Shown: in pieces, positions 1 to 8,651 of the stretch
Layout: every line of letters starts with the position of its first letter
Numbering within the stretch: position 1 is the first letter of the stretch
DNA from: BS750m-G69 sp964441235
GTDB taxonomy: Bacteria; Fidelibacterota; UBA2242
Length of the DNA stretch: 64,000 nt
Assembly (NCBI GenBank): GCA_964441235.1
Contig: CAYTUQ010000013.1
Span: 3,610-67,609, forward strand
Reading direction: 5' to 3'
Translations under genes and position numbers: made by a program
Notes under the pieces: generated by a model
The model's input: only the letters and a program-made list of their open reading frames with translations
Told to the model about the DNA's origin: nothing
The model's database searches: none

Positions 1-249
1 ATCCAATCTGGATTTGAGGGTTTTCTTTTCTTTTATAGTAGTCAGTATACATTCTTTTGATAATTCTTCTCTGAAGTTTTTTGAAAGGCTCGACATTTCA
101 TTAAAAGATCGAACTCCCTTTTGATACATCCACTGAAATATCTGCTTTGCACGAAATGGCTTTTCTCCAATCTCTTGCATCCACTGCTCGAGTTCTTCGA
201 GAGTTAAGCCTTTAAGTATTTTCCTATTGTATTTGAGTTTTGATACCAT
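1..249 (-). CDS. rlmN: 23S rRNA (adenine-C2)-methyltransferase RlmN, N-terminal part
   Basis: Partial gene: the first 83 codons are present and the rest lies left of the window. RlmN is a radical-SAM enzyme that methylates C2 of adenine in 23S rRNA and some tRNAs. The visible part is the N-terminal helical domain, with the family pattern LTLEELEQWMQEIGEKPFRA followed by QIFQWMYQKG and a SLSKNFREEL segment. The CxxxCxxC radical-SAM cluster would lie outside the window. The start is the ATG whose complement is at 247-249. It is transcribed away from the rest of the window. Confidence 0.85.
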   Translation of the reverse strand, partial: MVSKLKYNRKILKGLTLEELEQWMQEIGEKPFRAKQIFQWMYQKGVRSFNEMSSLSKNFREELSKECILTTIKEKKTLKSRLD

Positions 250-393
250 ATTTTTTATTTATTATTCAAATTCTATTAAAAATCATAATTGTAAGAAAGT
301 AGCAAATTTTGAGAGAATCGGCATCAAATATATTTTTATATACTTATTCTTCATTGACATTCTACAACTCTCTGAATAAATTAACAAACAAGT

Positions 394-654
394 ATGATTT
401 GTGATATTAAAATTTTTATGAAAAATAAAATATTCCTGATATTCTGTATTGGGTTAATTTGTACAGCTAAGGGGCAGTTTTACCAATTATCGGCGGAATA
501 TAAAGCCGCACCTGTACTTTGTGGTATGTTACTTGACTCTGACTCGACCACTTTAATCCCAGGCTGTTATATATATTCCCATAATCTTAAGAATTCAGAT
601 GAGAGTGAAAAAGTTATAGTCAGATGGGCATTACACTACAAGACAGATTTGTAA
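394..654 (+). CDS. small putative secreted protein
   Basis: Short open frame of 86 codons, not recognised. The ATG at 418 (residue 9) gives a typical signal peptide (MKNKIFLIFCIGLICTAKGQ), so the mature part would be only about 60 residues. It may be the remnant of a longer exported protein. No convincing ribosome binding site was seen. Its only support is the signal-peptide look and its position in an otherwise empty gap. Confidence 0.3.
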   Translation: MICDIKIFMKNKIFLIFCIGLICTAKGQFYQLSAEYKAAPVLCGMLLDSDSTTLIPGCYIYSHNLKNSDESEKVIVRWALHYKTDL

Positions 655-867
655 CTTTCCAAAAAGTTGAATAAATAGAATTTTATTTTAGATATTTCTT
701 GAAGGATTATCCAATCAAACGTGTTCTTATCGTTGCTATCCCATTAGATATATTGTACATCAATACATTTCGACACTTCTTTAAGTGATTTATTATCAAG
801 GTTTTTTCTGAGGAAATTAATAGTTGTTTTCGAGCAATGTTAAAAATATTAACAGGAGTATTTAGAT

Positions 868-1524
868 ATGCTGAATTATATTTGGCTTGCACTTATGGTA
901 ATTGCCATAGTTGTAGGAGCTATTAATGGACGAATTGAAGCAGTAACAAATGCTGCGATAAAAAATGCTGCCACTGCAGTAGATATTTCATTGGGACTTA
1001 TTGGGATTATGGCTCTCTGGCTTGGTATTATGAAAATTGCCGAAAAAGGTGGAATTATCAAGATTTTATCGCGTGCCATACGTCCTGTTGCAAAATTCCT
1101 ATTCCCCAATATTCCATCTGACCATCCAGCAATTGGAACAATGTTAATGAATATTATTGCAAATTGGCTTGGACTCGGAAATGCAGCTACGCCCCTCGGC
1201 TTAAAGGCAATGGATAACCTTCAGAGCTTAAACAAGTCAAAAGATACCGCCACAAATGCAATGGTTGTTTTTCTTGCACTTAATACTGCCAGTATAACTA
1301 TTATTCCTATGACAATTATTGCTGTGCGGGCAGAACTTGGTTCGGCAAATCCTTTTGAGATCATAAGCACGACTGTTTTTTCATCCACCTGTGCTACTAT
1401 CGCAGCGGTAACAGCGGCTAAGCTTTTGCAAAAGCTTCCAGGTATTCGAAAATCAGACCCCAACGGAGACCCGTCTAATGACCGTATTGATAAAGAAAAA
1501 GAGGAGGGAGAAAAAGATGCTTGA
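868..1524 (+). CDS. spmA: SpmA-like nucleoside-recognition (Gate) domain membrane protein
   Basis: 218-residue membrane protein of the spore maturation protein A / nucleoside-recognition family. It carries the family signatures GLIGIMALWLGIMKIAEKGG near residue 45 and a GTMLMNIIANWLGLGNAATP segment near residue 95. A good Shine-Dalgarno site (AACAGGAG) lies about 10 bases before the ATG. The last 8 bases overlap the SpmB start, so the two are translationally coupled. SpmA and SpmB affect spore-core dehydration in Bacillus, but homologous pairs are common in non-spore-formers, where the transported substrate is unknown. No sporulation gene is seen here. Confidence 0.85.
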   Translation: MLNYIWLALMVIAIVVGAINGRIEAVTNAAIKNAATAVDISLGLIGIMALWLGIMKIAEKGGIIKILSRAIRPVAKFLFPNIPSDHPAIGTMLMNIIANWLGLGNAATPLGLKAMDNLQSLNKSKDTATNAMVVFLALNTASITIIPMTIIAVRAELGSANPFEIISTTVFSSTCATIAAVTAAKLLQKLPGIRKSDPNGDPSNDRIDKEKEEGEKDA

Positions 1525-2134
1525 TTCACTTTCTACCTCCGCTGTGATTGATACGGTAAGTCAGGTCGCACAATCAACTTCTGTATCGTCTGACTCTCTT
1601 TTTGTAATTATAATGAAGGGTTTCTCAAATTACGCTATACCTTTCTTGCTACTTGTTATACCTATTCTTGGATTTGCTAAAAAAGTAAAAGTTTATGAAG
1701 CCTTTGTCGAGGGAGCAAAAGATGGTTTTACTGTTGCAGTAAAAATTATTCCGTATCTTGTAGCAATTTTAGTGGCGATCGGAATGTTTCGTGCATCCGG
1801 TGCAATGGATTATTTTGTCTATCTACTTTCGCCAATAACGAATCTTATTGGTATGCCGGCGGAAACGCTTCCTGTTGCTCTTATGCGACCATTATCTGGC
1901 AGCGGGACCTTAGGAATTGTGACAGAACTTATGAGTGAGCATGGGCCGGATTCATTTATAGGTCGCATATCTTCCACAATGTTCGGAAGTACTGAGACGA
2001 CATTTTATGTACTTGCAGTGTATTTCGGTGCTGTGGGAATTAAAAAATCTCGCCACGCTGTAGGTGCTGGATTAATAGGAGATGCTGCAGGACTTCTGAT
2101 GGCTGTATTTATTTGCCGTATTGTATTTGGGTAG
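1517..2134 (+). CDS. spmB: SpmB-like nucleoside-recognition (Gate) domain membrane protein
   Basis: 205-residue partner of SpmA. The start chosen is the ATG at 1517, preceded by GGAGGGAG, rather than an earlier in-frame codon at 1478. Family features are YAIPFLLLVIPILGFAKKVK, the VYEAFVEGAKDGF segment and the highly conserved LMRPLSGSGTLGI and STETTFYVLAVYFGAVGIKK. Several transmembrane helices are evident. The overlap with spmA suggests a heteromeric membrane complex. The exact transported or bound ligand is not known. Confidence 0.85.
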   Translation: MLDSLSTSAVIDTVSQVAQSTSVSSDSLFVIIMKGFSNYAIPFLLLVIPILGFAKKVKVYEAFVEGAKDGFTVAVKIIPYLVAILVAIGMFRASGAMDYFVYLLSPITNLIGMPAETLPVALMRPLSGSGTLGIVTELMSEHGPDSFIGRISSTMFGSTETTFYVLAVYFGAVGIKKSRHAVGAGLIGDAAGLLMAVFICRIVFG

Positions 2135-2492
2135 ATGGCATGAATTTTTATAAGGTTCTTTGTTATTTTTTAGAGATTTATAAAATAGAAATTTAGTGTT
2201 TTTCTCTTTTTAGAAAAAGACTTGACATTATTAAAAAATATTGTTAAATGTACCCTTGATAGAGGTAGAAAAATTAACATTAATCAAAAAAAGAAGAATG
2301 AGTTTTAAAAATTAAATTGTTAAAATTTTCTTTGTTTGTAATTTTGTCTATTGCCGTTGTTTTCGGACAAATAGATTGGTTACAATAACTTTGATTCATG
2401 ATATTGATAATTAAAATAGTAGTAAAGATAAATAAAATTAAAGTTCCTTTTAAATTTGTAAAATTTTATCATAACATATTTTGAGAGTATAA
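2135..2492. other. intergenic gap with promoter-like motif and signal-peptide scrap
   Basis: AT-rich gap. A consensus -35 box TTGACA lies at 2222-2227, but the -10 region 17 bases downstream is weak. At 2317-2388 a TTG-started frame reads as a bare signal peptide (LLKFSLFVILSIAVVFGQ) and then stops within five residues, like the leftover front of a lost exported protein. Nothing else is evident. Confidence 0.25.
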
Positions 2493-3395
2493 ATGGAAAA
2501 TATTAATGCCGCAATCGTAGGATATGGAAGTATAGGAAGATATACTTTTGAGGCTATTCAGCAAGCACAAGATATTAATCTGGTGGGAGTCGTAAGAAGA
2601 TCAGTTTCTATTTCGAATACTCCTCATGAATTAATAAACACAAAAATTGTAACGAAAATTAGTGAGTTGGAAAATGTTGATGTGGCTATTATTTGCGTTC
2701 CAAGCAGGGAAGCTCCCAAATACGCAAATGAGATATTAGAAATGGGCATAAACACCGTGGACAGTTATGATATCCATACTAATATTTGGAATTTAAAGAA
2801 GGAGCTGGAGTCTATCTCAATAAAAAATAATGCAGTATCAATAATTTCGGCCGGCTGGGATCCTGGTACTGATTCGATTGTTCGGACAATTTTTCAAGCA
2901 GCTGCACCGAAAGGATTAACTTATACAAATTTCGGACCGGGAATGAGTATGGGGCACACGACGGCAGTAAAAGCTATCCCCGGTATTAAAGACGCACTTT
3001 CCTTAACAATTCCTATAGGCACGGGAATTCATAGAAGGATGGTTTATATCGAATTAGAGAACGGCTATCAGTTCGATGAAGTGGCAAAGGCAATAAAAAA
3101 TGATGAATATTTTATTCGCGACGATACCCACGTCATTGCCATAGAAAATGTAAGCAATTTAAAAGACATGGGACATGCCGTAAAAATGGAACGAAGAGGA
3201 GTTTCAGGTAAAAGCCATAATCAATTATTTGAGCTTAATATGAAGATTAATAATCCGGCACTAACAGGTCAAATATTAGTAGGTGCTGCCAGATCATCAA
3301 TGAAACAAAAACCGGGTTGCTATACTTTAATTGAAATACCGGTAATCGACTTATTACCAGGTGAGCAAGAAGAGCTGATCAAAAGCTTAGTTTAG
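2493..3395 (+). CDS. ddh: meso-diaminopimelate D-dehydrogenase
   Basis: NADPH-dependent enzyme that converts tetrahydrodipicolinate plus ammonia to meso-diaminopimelate in one step, for lysine and peptidoglycan synthesis. The N-terminal Rossmann motif is AAIVGYGSIGR (residues 6-16). Family landmarks follow: VDVAIICVPS, VDSYDIH, the ISAGWDPGTDSIVR segment and a FGPGMSMGHTTAVKAIPG segment, all matching the Corynebacterium Ddh pattern. At 300 residues it is slightly shorter than the usual 320-330. It starts the ddh-(asd)-lysC-murB-murA block, which supplies the DAP cross-linking residue and the first UDP-muramyl steps. Confidence 0.9.
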   Translation: MENINAAIVGYGSIGRYTFEAIQQAQDINLVGVVRRSVSISNTPHELINTKIVTKISELENVDVAIICVPSREAPKYANEILEMGINTVDSYDIHTNIWNLKKELESISIKNNAVSIISAGWDPGTDSIVRTIFQAAAPKGLTYTNFGPGMSMGHTTAVKAIPGIKDALSLTIPIGTGIHRRMVYIELENGYQFDEVAKAIKNDEYFIRDDTHVIAIENVSNLKDMGHAVKMERRGVSGKSHNQLFELNMKINNPALTGQILVGAARSSMKQKPGCYTLIEIPVIDLLPGEQEELIKSLV

Positions 3396-3475
3396 TAGGT
3401 TCCTCTCTATTTGGATGTATGGAAAGCATGAGAAAAGAATTGTTAATATATTTTTAGTGTAGAAGGATAATATAT

Positions 3476-3634
3476 TTGCAGAAAATACCTTGTGTAGTCC
3501 TTGGTGCAACCGGTTTAGTGGGCCAGGTTTTTGTATGGATGCTGTCATGTCATCCTCTATTTGAGCCGCAAATTTTAATTGCCTTCGACCGGCAGCTCAA
3601 TCGCCAATGCAGAATTATTTTTAAAATCGTATGA
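3476..3634 (+). pseudogene. asd: aspartate-semialdehyde dehydrogenase fragment (N-terminus only)
   Basis: A TTG-started frame of 52 codons reads as the N-terminal NADP-binding motif of aspartate-semialdehyde dehydrogenase (VVLGATGLVGQVFVWML, then HPLFEPQ) and then runs out after about 40 residues. A second frame over the last 40 bases continues for a few codons. Only 10-15% of a normal asd (about 350 residues) remains. It sits between ddh and lysC, where an intact asd would complete the aspartate-to-DAP route. A functional copy must be elsewhere if the cell makes DAP. Confidence 0.65.
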
Positions 3635-3643
3635 AAGTGAAAT

Positions 3644-5011
3644 ATGGGAAAAATTGTAGTAAAGTTTGGTGGCTCAAATTTAAGATGCAAAGATGACATT
3701 TTTAAAACAACGGAGGTAATTAAAAGATATAATTCTCTATTGATTGTGGTTATTTCAGCGCTTTATGGAATAACCGATTTTTTAGCAGATGCAATAATAA
3801 AAATCAAGGATGAATTAAAAAATGTAAACAATGTTATCGCATTTCTATTAGAAACTCACCAGGAAGTATTGGAAAAATATATTGACGACGAGCAGTATAA
3901 ACATGAATGTTCCAAAAAATTGCGTAATGAAGTCGAAAAACTAAAAAAAATATTAGCGGACATTCATAATTCTGAAGAAGTACAAGATTATACTGAAGAT
4001 ATTGTGTTAAGCTATGGTGAAAGACTGTCTTCTTTATTATTAGAGTTTCTTTTAAAGGACATGAAAATAAAATGTGAAAGAATTTTACCGGAAACATTGG
4101 GTTTATATACAGATGGAGTATATAGCAACGCTACTATAGATTTTTCGATTTCGGAGAGTAAAATCCGAAGGAAATTATCTAAAGAAAAAACATACATAAT
4201 TCCCGGCTTCTATGGAATATCCCCCGACAATAAAATAACAACGTTCGGTCGGGGTGGTAGTGATTATACTGCCGCGGCAATCGCAAGATGTATTGACGCG
4301 GATTTCGTGGATATCTGGAAAGATGTTCCCGGATTTATGAGTGCAGATCCAAACGTGTTAAATTGTACAAAAGTAATCCCAAAATTAACCTATCGTGAAG
4401 CCTCCGAAATGGCATACTTTGGCGCTCATATTTTACATCCGCGAACAGTTGAACCATTGCAGGATAAGAACATACAAATCAGGATTTTTAACATTAACGA
4501 TTTTCCAGATAAATTTTCAGCGTTGACTTATATCGGAGGTGACCAACATGTAAACGGGGTAATAAAAGGTATTACATATACAGACGACATTGCGGTGTTG
4601 AGGTTAAAAAATCCAGAAATCGGGATAAAACCTGAAATTTTATCCTACATAACATCTACATTATACAAATCAAAAATATATACAAAATCGGTCATTACTT
4701 CGCAAACTTCCATCAATATTTGGCTTTCAAAAAAAGATACTCAAAAAATCTGTAAAATTATAGATAGTTTAGGATTATCCCAAAGCTATAAATTAGTATG
4801 CATGGACAATATATCCTTGATTGTTTTAGTAGGTGAAGGCATGATTGAAATTCCCGGCATTGTTACTCGTATTTTTAAAACCTTATCCCGACATAGAATA
4901 AATGTCCAGTTAATATCGTTAGGTGTCTCTGAAGTTGCAGGGTATTTCATTGTAAATAAAAAGGATAAAAACGAAACAATAAAAGCAATTCATAAGGAAT
5001 TTTTCAGTTAA
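3644..5011 (+). CDS. lysC: aspartate kinase
   Basis: 455-residue monofunctional aspartokinase, the first step of the aspartate family pathway (lysine/DAP, threonine, methionine). The kinase core begins VVKFGGSN, then has FGRGGSDYTAAAIA around residue 200 and the conserved AYFGAHILHPRTVEPL segment. A C-terminal regulatory region with two ACT-like domains follows (LIVLVGEGMIEIPGIVTRIF with ISLGVSEVAGYFIV), so feedback inhibition by lysine or threonine is likely. It begins 9 bases after the end of the asd fragment. The ATG start fits the family N-terminus. Confidence 0.92.
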   Translation: MGKIVVKFGGSNLRCKDDIFKTTEVIKRYNSLLIVVISALYGITDFLADAIIKIKDELKNVNNVIAFLLETHQEVLEKYIDDEQYKHECSKKLRNEVEKLKKILADIHNSEEVQDYTEDIVLSYGERLSSLLLEFLLKDMKIKCERILPETLGLYTDGVYSNATIDFSISESKIRRKLSKEKTYIIPGFYGISPDNKITTFGRGGSDYTAAAIARCIDADFVDIWKDVPGFMSADPNVLNCTKVIPKLTYREASEMAYFGAHILHPRTVEPLQDKNIQIRIFNINDFPDKFSALTYIGGDQHVNGVIKGITYTDDIAVLRLKNPEIGIKPEILSYITSTLYKSKIYTKSVITSQTSINIWLSKKDTQKICKIIDSLGLSQSYKLVCMDNISLIVLVGEGMIEIPGIVTRIFKTLSRHRINVQLISLGVSEVAGYFIVNKKDKNETIKAIHKEFFS

Positions 5012-5141
5012 TTTTCTTTTAATAATAATTGATGATCTCGTAAAAAGTACTATATTGGATTCAGGTTGTTTGATAATTATAATAATTAAAAAGAGATAGG
5101 GGAGGGTGTCGTAATTAATTATATATTAATTGCTTAGAGTC

Positions 5142-5280
5142 CTTTGCCTGCCTGTCCTACGGACACAGACAGGCATCTTTGTCTCGTTCCAAAGGTCACG
5201 TGCCAGAGGCATCCCTTTGGGAGAGGACTCCTCCGGAGAATTCATTCGGAAAAGAGGCCCCTTTGGTGCGAGAGGATTTT
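5142..5280. repeat. cluster of short dispersed palindromes
   Basis: GC-rich island in an AT-rich gap, built of small hairpin units: a GCCTGTCC/GGACA-CAGGC stem near 5149-5174, ATCCCTTTGGGA near 5211-5222, ACTCCTCCGGAG near 5227-5240, and GGCCCCTTTGG near 5256-5268. Related units recur near 18.07, 25.40, 25.51, 33.95, 34.04 and 46.63 kb. Earlier, at 5039-5050, TCGTAAAAAGTA matches the terminal repeat of the element at 15281-15442. Confidence 0.55.
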
Positions 5281-5301
5281 TTCCGAAACTATCTTCAATA
5301 A

Positions 5302-6405
5302 TTGGTAAATATGCAGCTACAAATAGTGGCTGCCAAAGAAAGTAAATTTTTCAAAGATATCATTTCAGATATGCAGAAAATAAATATTTTAGAAAAAGAA
5401 TTGTGCTTAGCGTCAATAGACGTAAAACGTGACGAAAGCCTGATTCCATATACTACAATGAAAGTAGGAGGAAACGCCGATCTTTTTGCGGTTGCGCAAA
5501 ATATCCGGCAATTAGAGACAGCTGTCAATTTATCGTTAAAGCTCGACGTGCCCTTTTTAGTGGTTGGCAATGGCAGTAATATTATTGTTTCCGATTCGGG
5601 CTACAAGGGGTTTTTAATACTAAACAATACACACGATTATAAGATTCTACGTGATTCAAAATCGGTAGAAAAAAATAAATGTATGGATAGCCGCTTTAAG
5701 CCTCTCGATAATGAATATTTATCCAATTCGACATTCCAATATTCCGATGATGGTCGAGACGATGTCGCAATTTGCGCAGATTCAGGACTGAAAATAAATT
5801 TCCTCATGACAAAGTTGTTCAAAAAAGGAATAACTGGCCTGGAATGGTTCTCCGGCATCCCGGCGACCGTAGGTGGTGCAATTTATATGAATATACATGG
5901 CGGACGATACTATTTTGGCAATATAGTAGAAAAAACGCTGCTTACTTATGGTATGAAAAAAGAGGTTGAACATGATTATTTCCAGTTTGGATATGATTGG
6001 AGTATTTTACATCAAACTGGCGAGATTGTTTTACAGGCTAATTTGCGATTAAAAAAAGGGGATGTGCAAAAAGCTAAAGAACTGGCAAATAGCTGGTTGA
6101 TAAAAAAATCTAAACAGCCGCAAAGATCTGCGGGGTGTATTTTTCATAATTTAACAAAGGCGGAACAGATAGACTTAAATTTACCAACGCCTTCAATTGG
6201 CTATTTAATCGACAATGTATTGAAGTTAAAGGGCGTTCGGTGTGGCGGAGCAGTAATTTCTGAAAAACATGCTGCTTTTATTGAAAATCAAAATAATGCA
6301 AGTGCAAATGATATAATTCAGCTGATTAATCTGGTTAAGGAAAAGGCAAAGAATCAACTCGGGTTGAACTTAAAAACAGAGGTCAAATTAATAGGTAATT
6401 TTTAA
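5302..6405 (+). CDS. murB: UDP-N-acetylenolpyruvoylglucosamine reductase
   Basis: FAD-dependent reductase that makes UDP-N-acetylmuramate. Visible landmarks are YTTMKVGGNADLF, VVGNGSNIIVSDSGYKG, GIPATVGGAIYMNIHGG (FAD binding), RSAGCIFHN (catalytic Ser position occupied by Cys, as in some MurB groups) and an EKHAAFIEN segment near the end. At 367 residues it is longer than usual because of an insertion near residues 110-145. The start is uncertain: TTG at 5302, ATG at 5311 and ATG at 5371 are in frame and none has a clear ribosome binding site. The ATG at 5371 gives a family-like N-terminus. It lies directly upstream of murA. Confidence 0.9.
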   Translation: MVNMQLQIVAAKESKFFKDIISDMQKINILEKELCLASIDVKRDESLIPYTTMKVGGNADLFAVAQNIRQLETAVNLSLKLDVPFLVVGNGSNIIVSDSGYKGFLILNNTHDYKILRDSKSVEKNKCMDSRFKPLDNEYLSNSTFQYSDDGRDDVAICADSGLKINFLMTKLFKKGITGLEWFSGIPATVGGAIYMNIHGGRYYFGNIVEKTLLTYGMKKEVEHDYFQFGYDWSILHQTGEIVLQANLRLKKGDVQKAKELANSWLIKKSKQPQRSAGCIFHNLTKAEQIDLNLPTPSIGYLIDNVLKLKGVRCGGAVISEKHAAFIENQNNASANDIIQLINLVKEKAKNQLGLNLKTEVKLIGNF

Positions 6406-6420
6406 AAAGAGAGAAAAGAA

Positions 6421-7683
6421 ATGTCAAAATTTATAATAGAAGGCGGAAATGCCCTGAATGGCGAAATAACTGTTGCGGGAAACAAAAATGCAGCTTTGCC
6501 AATTATCGCTGCCACCGTTTTGACTGATGAGCCGTGTATAATTGAAAATCTGCCCATAATTCGCGATGTGCAAGCGATGCTTGTAATTTTGGATGATTTG
6601 GGAAAGACTATAACCCAACTGAGCCCTCATAGCTATCAAATAAGCAATAGTATAAATAAAACACAACTGAACAAGGAACTCTCCGGCAGTCTAAGAGCCT
6701 CGATCCTTTTTTTAGGCGCCCTGTTAGCATCGGCAGGCAAAGTCATTATGTCGCCGCCTGGAGGCTGTGTCATTGGCCATAGAAATATTAATTGCCACTT
6801 AGATGTTATTTCCGCAATGGGAGCAAAATTTAAAATTGAGGATAGGCTTTATTCCGCTGAATTGACGAAACTGAAACCGGCAAGGATATTCCTCAAGGAA
6901 GCGTCGGTAACGGCAACTGAAAATGCAATGCTTCTAGCAGCCGTCACTTCAGGCGAAACAATCATAGAAAATGCTGCTTGCGAACCGCATGTGGCAGATT
7001 TAGCGGATGTATTGGGAAAAATGGGGGCAACTATAATCGGGGCAGGCACAAACCAAATCCATATAAAAGGTCAAAAGAAGTTGTCAGGTTTTCATCATCG
7101 TGTTATGCCCGATCATATAGAAGCCGGCACCTTTGCGATAGCCGCAGCTTGCACTCAGGGGAAAATGATTATTCATGACGCCTGCAAAAAACACCTATAT
7201 ATGATAGTTTACTATTTAAAAAACATGGGCGTCGAGTTAAAATTTCTCAATGAAAATACACTATTAGTCAACCCCTCAAAATTAATTCCCAATATAAAAA
7301 AAATTAAGGTCGGCGTTTGGCCTGGATTCCCAACGGATTTAATGTCCCCAATGATTGTATTAGCAACTCAGGCTGAAGGGACAACTCTATGCCATGACTG
7401 GATGTACGAATCAAGAATGTTCTTTGTAGATAAATTAATTGCAATGGGAGCGCAAATAACTCAATGCGATCCACACAGGGTATTAGTGACAGGGCCAACC
7501 AAGTTAAAAGGAAAAACTTTGAGCAGCCCGGATATTCGTGCAGGGATTGCGTTAGTAATTGCAGCTCTTTCTGCCACTGGTACGGGAGAAATTGACAGGG
7601 TCGAGTTAATTGACAAAGGATATGAAAATATCGTGGTACGCCTCAATAAAGTAGGTGCGGAAATCCGAAGGGTAAACGACTAA
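6421..7683 (+). CDS. murA: UDP-N-acetylglucosamine 1-carboxyvinyltransferase
   Basis: First committed peptidoglycan enzyme: transfers enolpyruvate from PEP to UDP-GlcNAc in the cytoplasm. 420 residues, normal length. The substrate-binding NKNAALPI motif is at residues 21-28. The catalytic loop PPGGCVIGHR has the fosfomycin-sensitive Cys in place. PGFPTDLMSP carries the catalytic Asp, and LSSPDIRAGIALVIAAL carries the conserved Arg. It lies 15 bases after murB with AGAGAGAAAAGAA before the ATG, so the two are likely co-transcribed. The order murB-murA with ddh and lysC makes a cell-wall precursor cluster. Confidence 0.94.
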   Translation: MSKFIIEGGNALNGEITVAGNKNAALPIIAATVLTDEPCIIENLPIIRDVQAMLVILDDLGKTITQLSPHSYQISNSINKTQLNKELSGSLRASILFLGALLASAGKVIMSPPGGCVIGHRNINCHLDVISAMGAKFKIEDRLYSAELTKLKPARIFLKEASVTATENAMLLAAVTSGETIIENAACEPHVADLADVLGKMGATIIGAGTNQIHIKGQKKLSGFHHRVMPDHIEAGTFAIAAACTQGKMIIHDACKKHLYMIVYYLKNMGVELKFLNENTLLVNPSKLIPNIKKIKVGVWPGFPTDLMSPMIVLATQAEGTTLCHDWMYESRMFFVDKLIAMGAQITQCDPHRVLVTGPTKLKGKTLSSPDIRAGIALVIAALSATGTGEIDRVELIDKGYENIVVRLNKVGAEIRRVND

Positions 7684-7800
7684 ATTTTCACCTTGTTTTA
7701 ACTTCTGACATGGACACTTTCCCTTTATTTTACTCTTTAATATTTATACTTATTGTGGGCCTTAACCGAGTGTCCATCAAAATGTGGCAATTCCAGTTTT

Positions 7801-7947
7801 GCTGTTGACAGAGAAGGTGGTTTGTCCCCGGGCACAGGCTTGAAACATGCTTTTAGCCCTAGTTTTAAAATTAAATTAGATTACGCCTGGGTGGATTTTG
7901 GGGTTTTGGAAGATATCAATATGATTACTTTATCAATTGTATATTAA
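7801..7947 (+). pseudogene. C-terminal tail of an outer-membrane beta-barrel protein (PorV/PorQ-like)
   Basis: About 48 codons ending at a TAA read as the last strands of an outer-membrane barrel: FKIKLDYAWVDFGVL followed by a short strand ending ITLSIVY, with alternating hydrophobic residues and an aromatic C-terminus. Upstream codons in this frame look random and no start is plausible. The pattern resembles the PorV/PorQ or UPF0164 barrel families of T9SS-bearing phyla, but the assignment is tentative. Confidence 0.4.
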
Positions 7948-8209
7948 ATAATGTTGTATAAAGTTAAAGTAATATCCTATTTTAATTATCAGCATGCATT
8001 TACATTTACCAATTGAGAGCTGGAAATATCATTGTATCTAAAAAGATGTCTTTCACCTGAAAATAGAACACGGATGACACGGATACTCGCGGATAATTAG
8101 TTATGTTTTTTCCTTTCTTCATATTATCGGCTATTTTCATGATTCTTTGTGTCGACTTGTCGGCATGAACGTTTCGTTAAATAATGTTAACTGGTAATGT
8201 TGTTATTAG

Positions 8210-8239
8210 AAAGGGCGAGATAAATCTTGCCTTTTTAAT
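8210..8239 (+). terminator. possible intrinsic terminator
   Basis: A stem of AAGGGCGAGAT and ATCTTGCCTTT around a two-base loop runs into TTTTTAATTTT. It lies in the debris region between murA and the GNAT gene. It is not clear which transcript it would end. Confidence 0.35.
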
Positions 8240-8295
8240 TTTATGCTGAATTTTAAACAAGACTTGGATAAATTGGAAAGTGAGAATTGGATTTT

Positions 8296-8525
8296 ATGAG
8301 TAAGAAAATCGTAGTATCTGTTATAGTTATAATATTAACGTTTATCTCATTACTGATGAATATTCAAAAGAGAACAAAATTGATTTTATTGATTTGAATC
8401 TGAGACTATCAAGAGATGGAATCTTAATCGAAAAGTATACCCGTGACGGTGTTCATCTTAATGCTGAAGGTTATAAAATCTGGGTTCAATAGGTTGACAA
8501 TGTACTGAAGAAATATGGAATCTGA
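8296..8525 (+). pseudogene. SGNH/GDSL hydrolase remnant
   Basis: The ATG at 8296 starts a signal-peptide-like frame (MSKKIVVSVIVIILTFISLL). After a frame change, the C-terminal catalytic block of an SGNH/GDSL esterase appears (FIDLNLRLSRDGIL, then YTRDGVHLNAEGYKIWV) with the catalytic Asp and His. An in-frame TAG follows at 8492-8494, and the frame then resumes as VDNVLKKYGI. The middle of the protein, including the Ser block, is deleted. So there is an internal deletion plus a nonsense codon. Confidence 0.6.
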
Positions 8526-8651
8526 ACTCTTGATAGACATATAATTTTGGAGCTTGATGTAAAAACCTCAGATTGAAGACAGTATTTTAATTAAATTTTT
8601 CTTATTCATTTGAGTCTATCTTGTTATATTTAGCAAAAATGTGGAGGTGTT

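Noticed and set aside
2222..2251. Strong promoter before ddh
   Set aside because: The -35 box is perfect but the -10 is poor and it lies 240 bases from ddh; noted only as promoter-like.
5130..5345. 71-codon + frame over the palindrome cluster
   Set aside because: Composed of repeat-derived hairpin units (5142-5280) and overlaps the murB start; no protein pattern.
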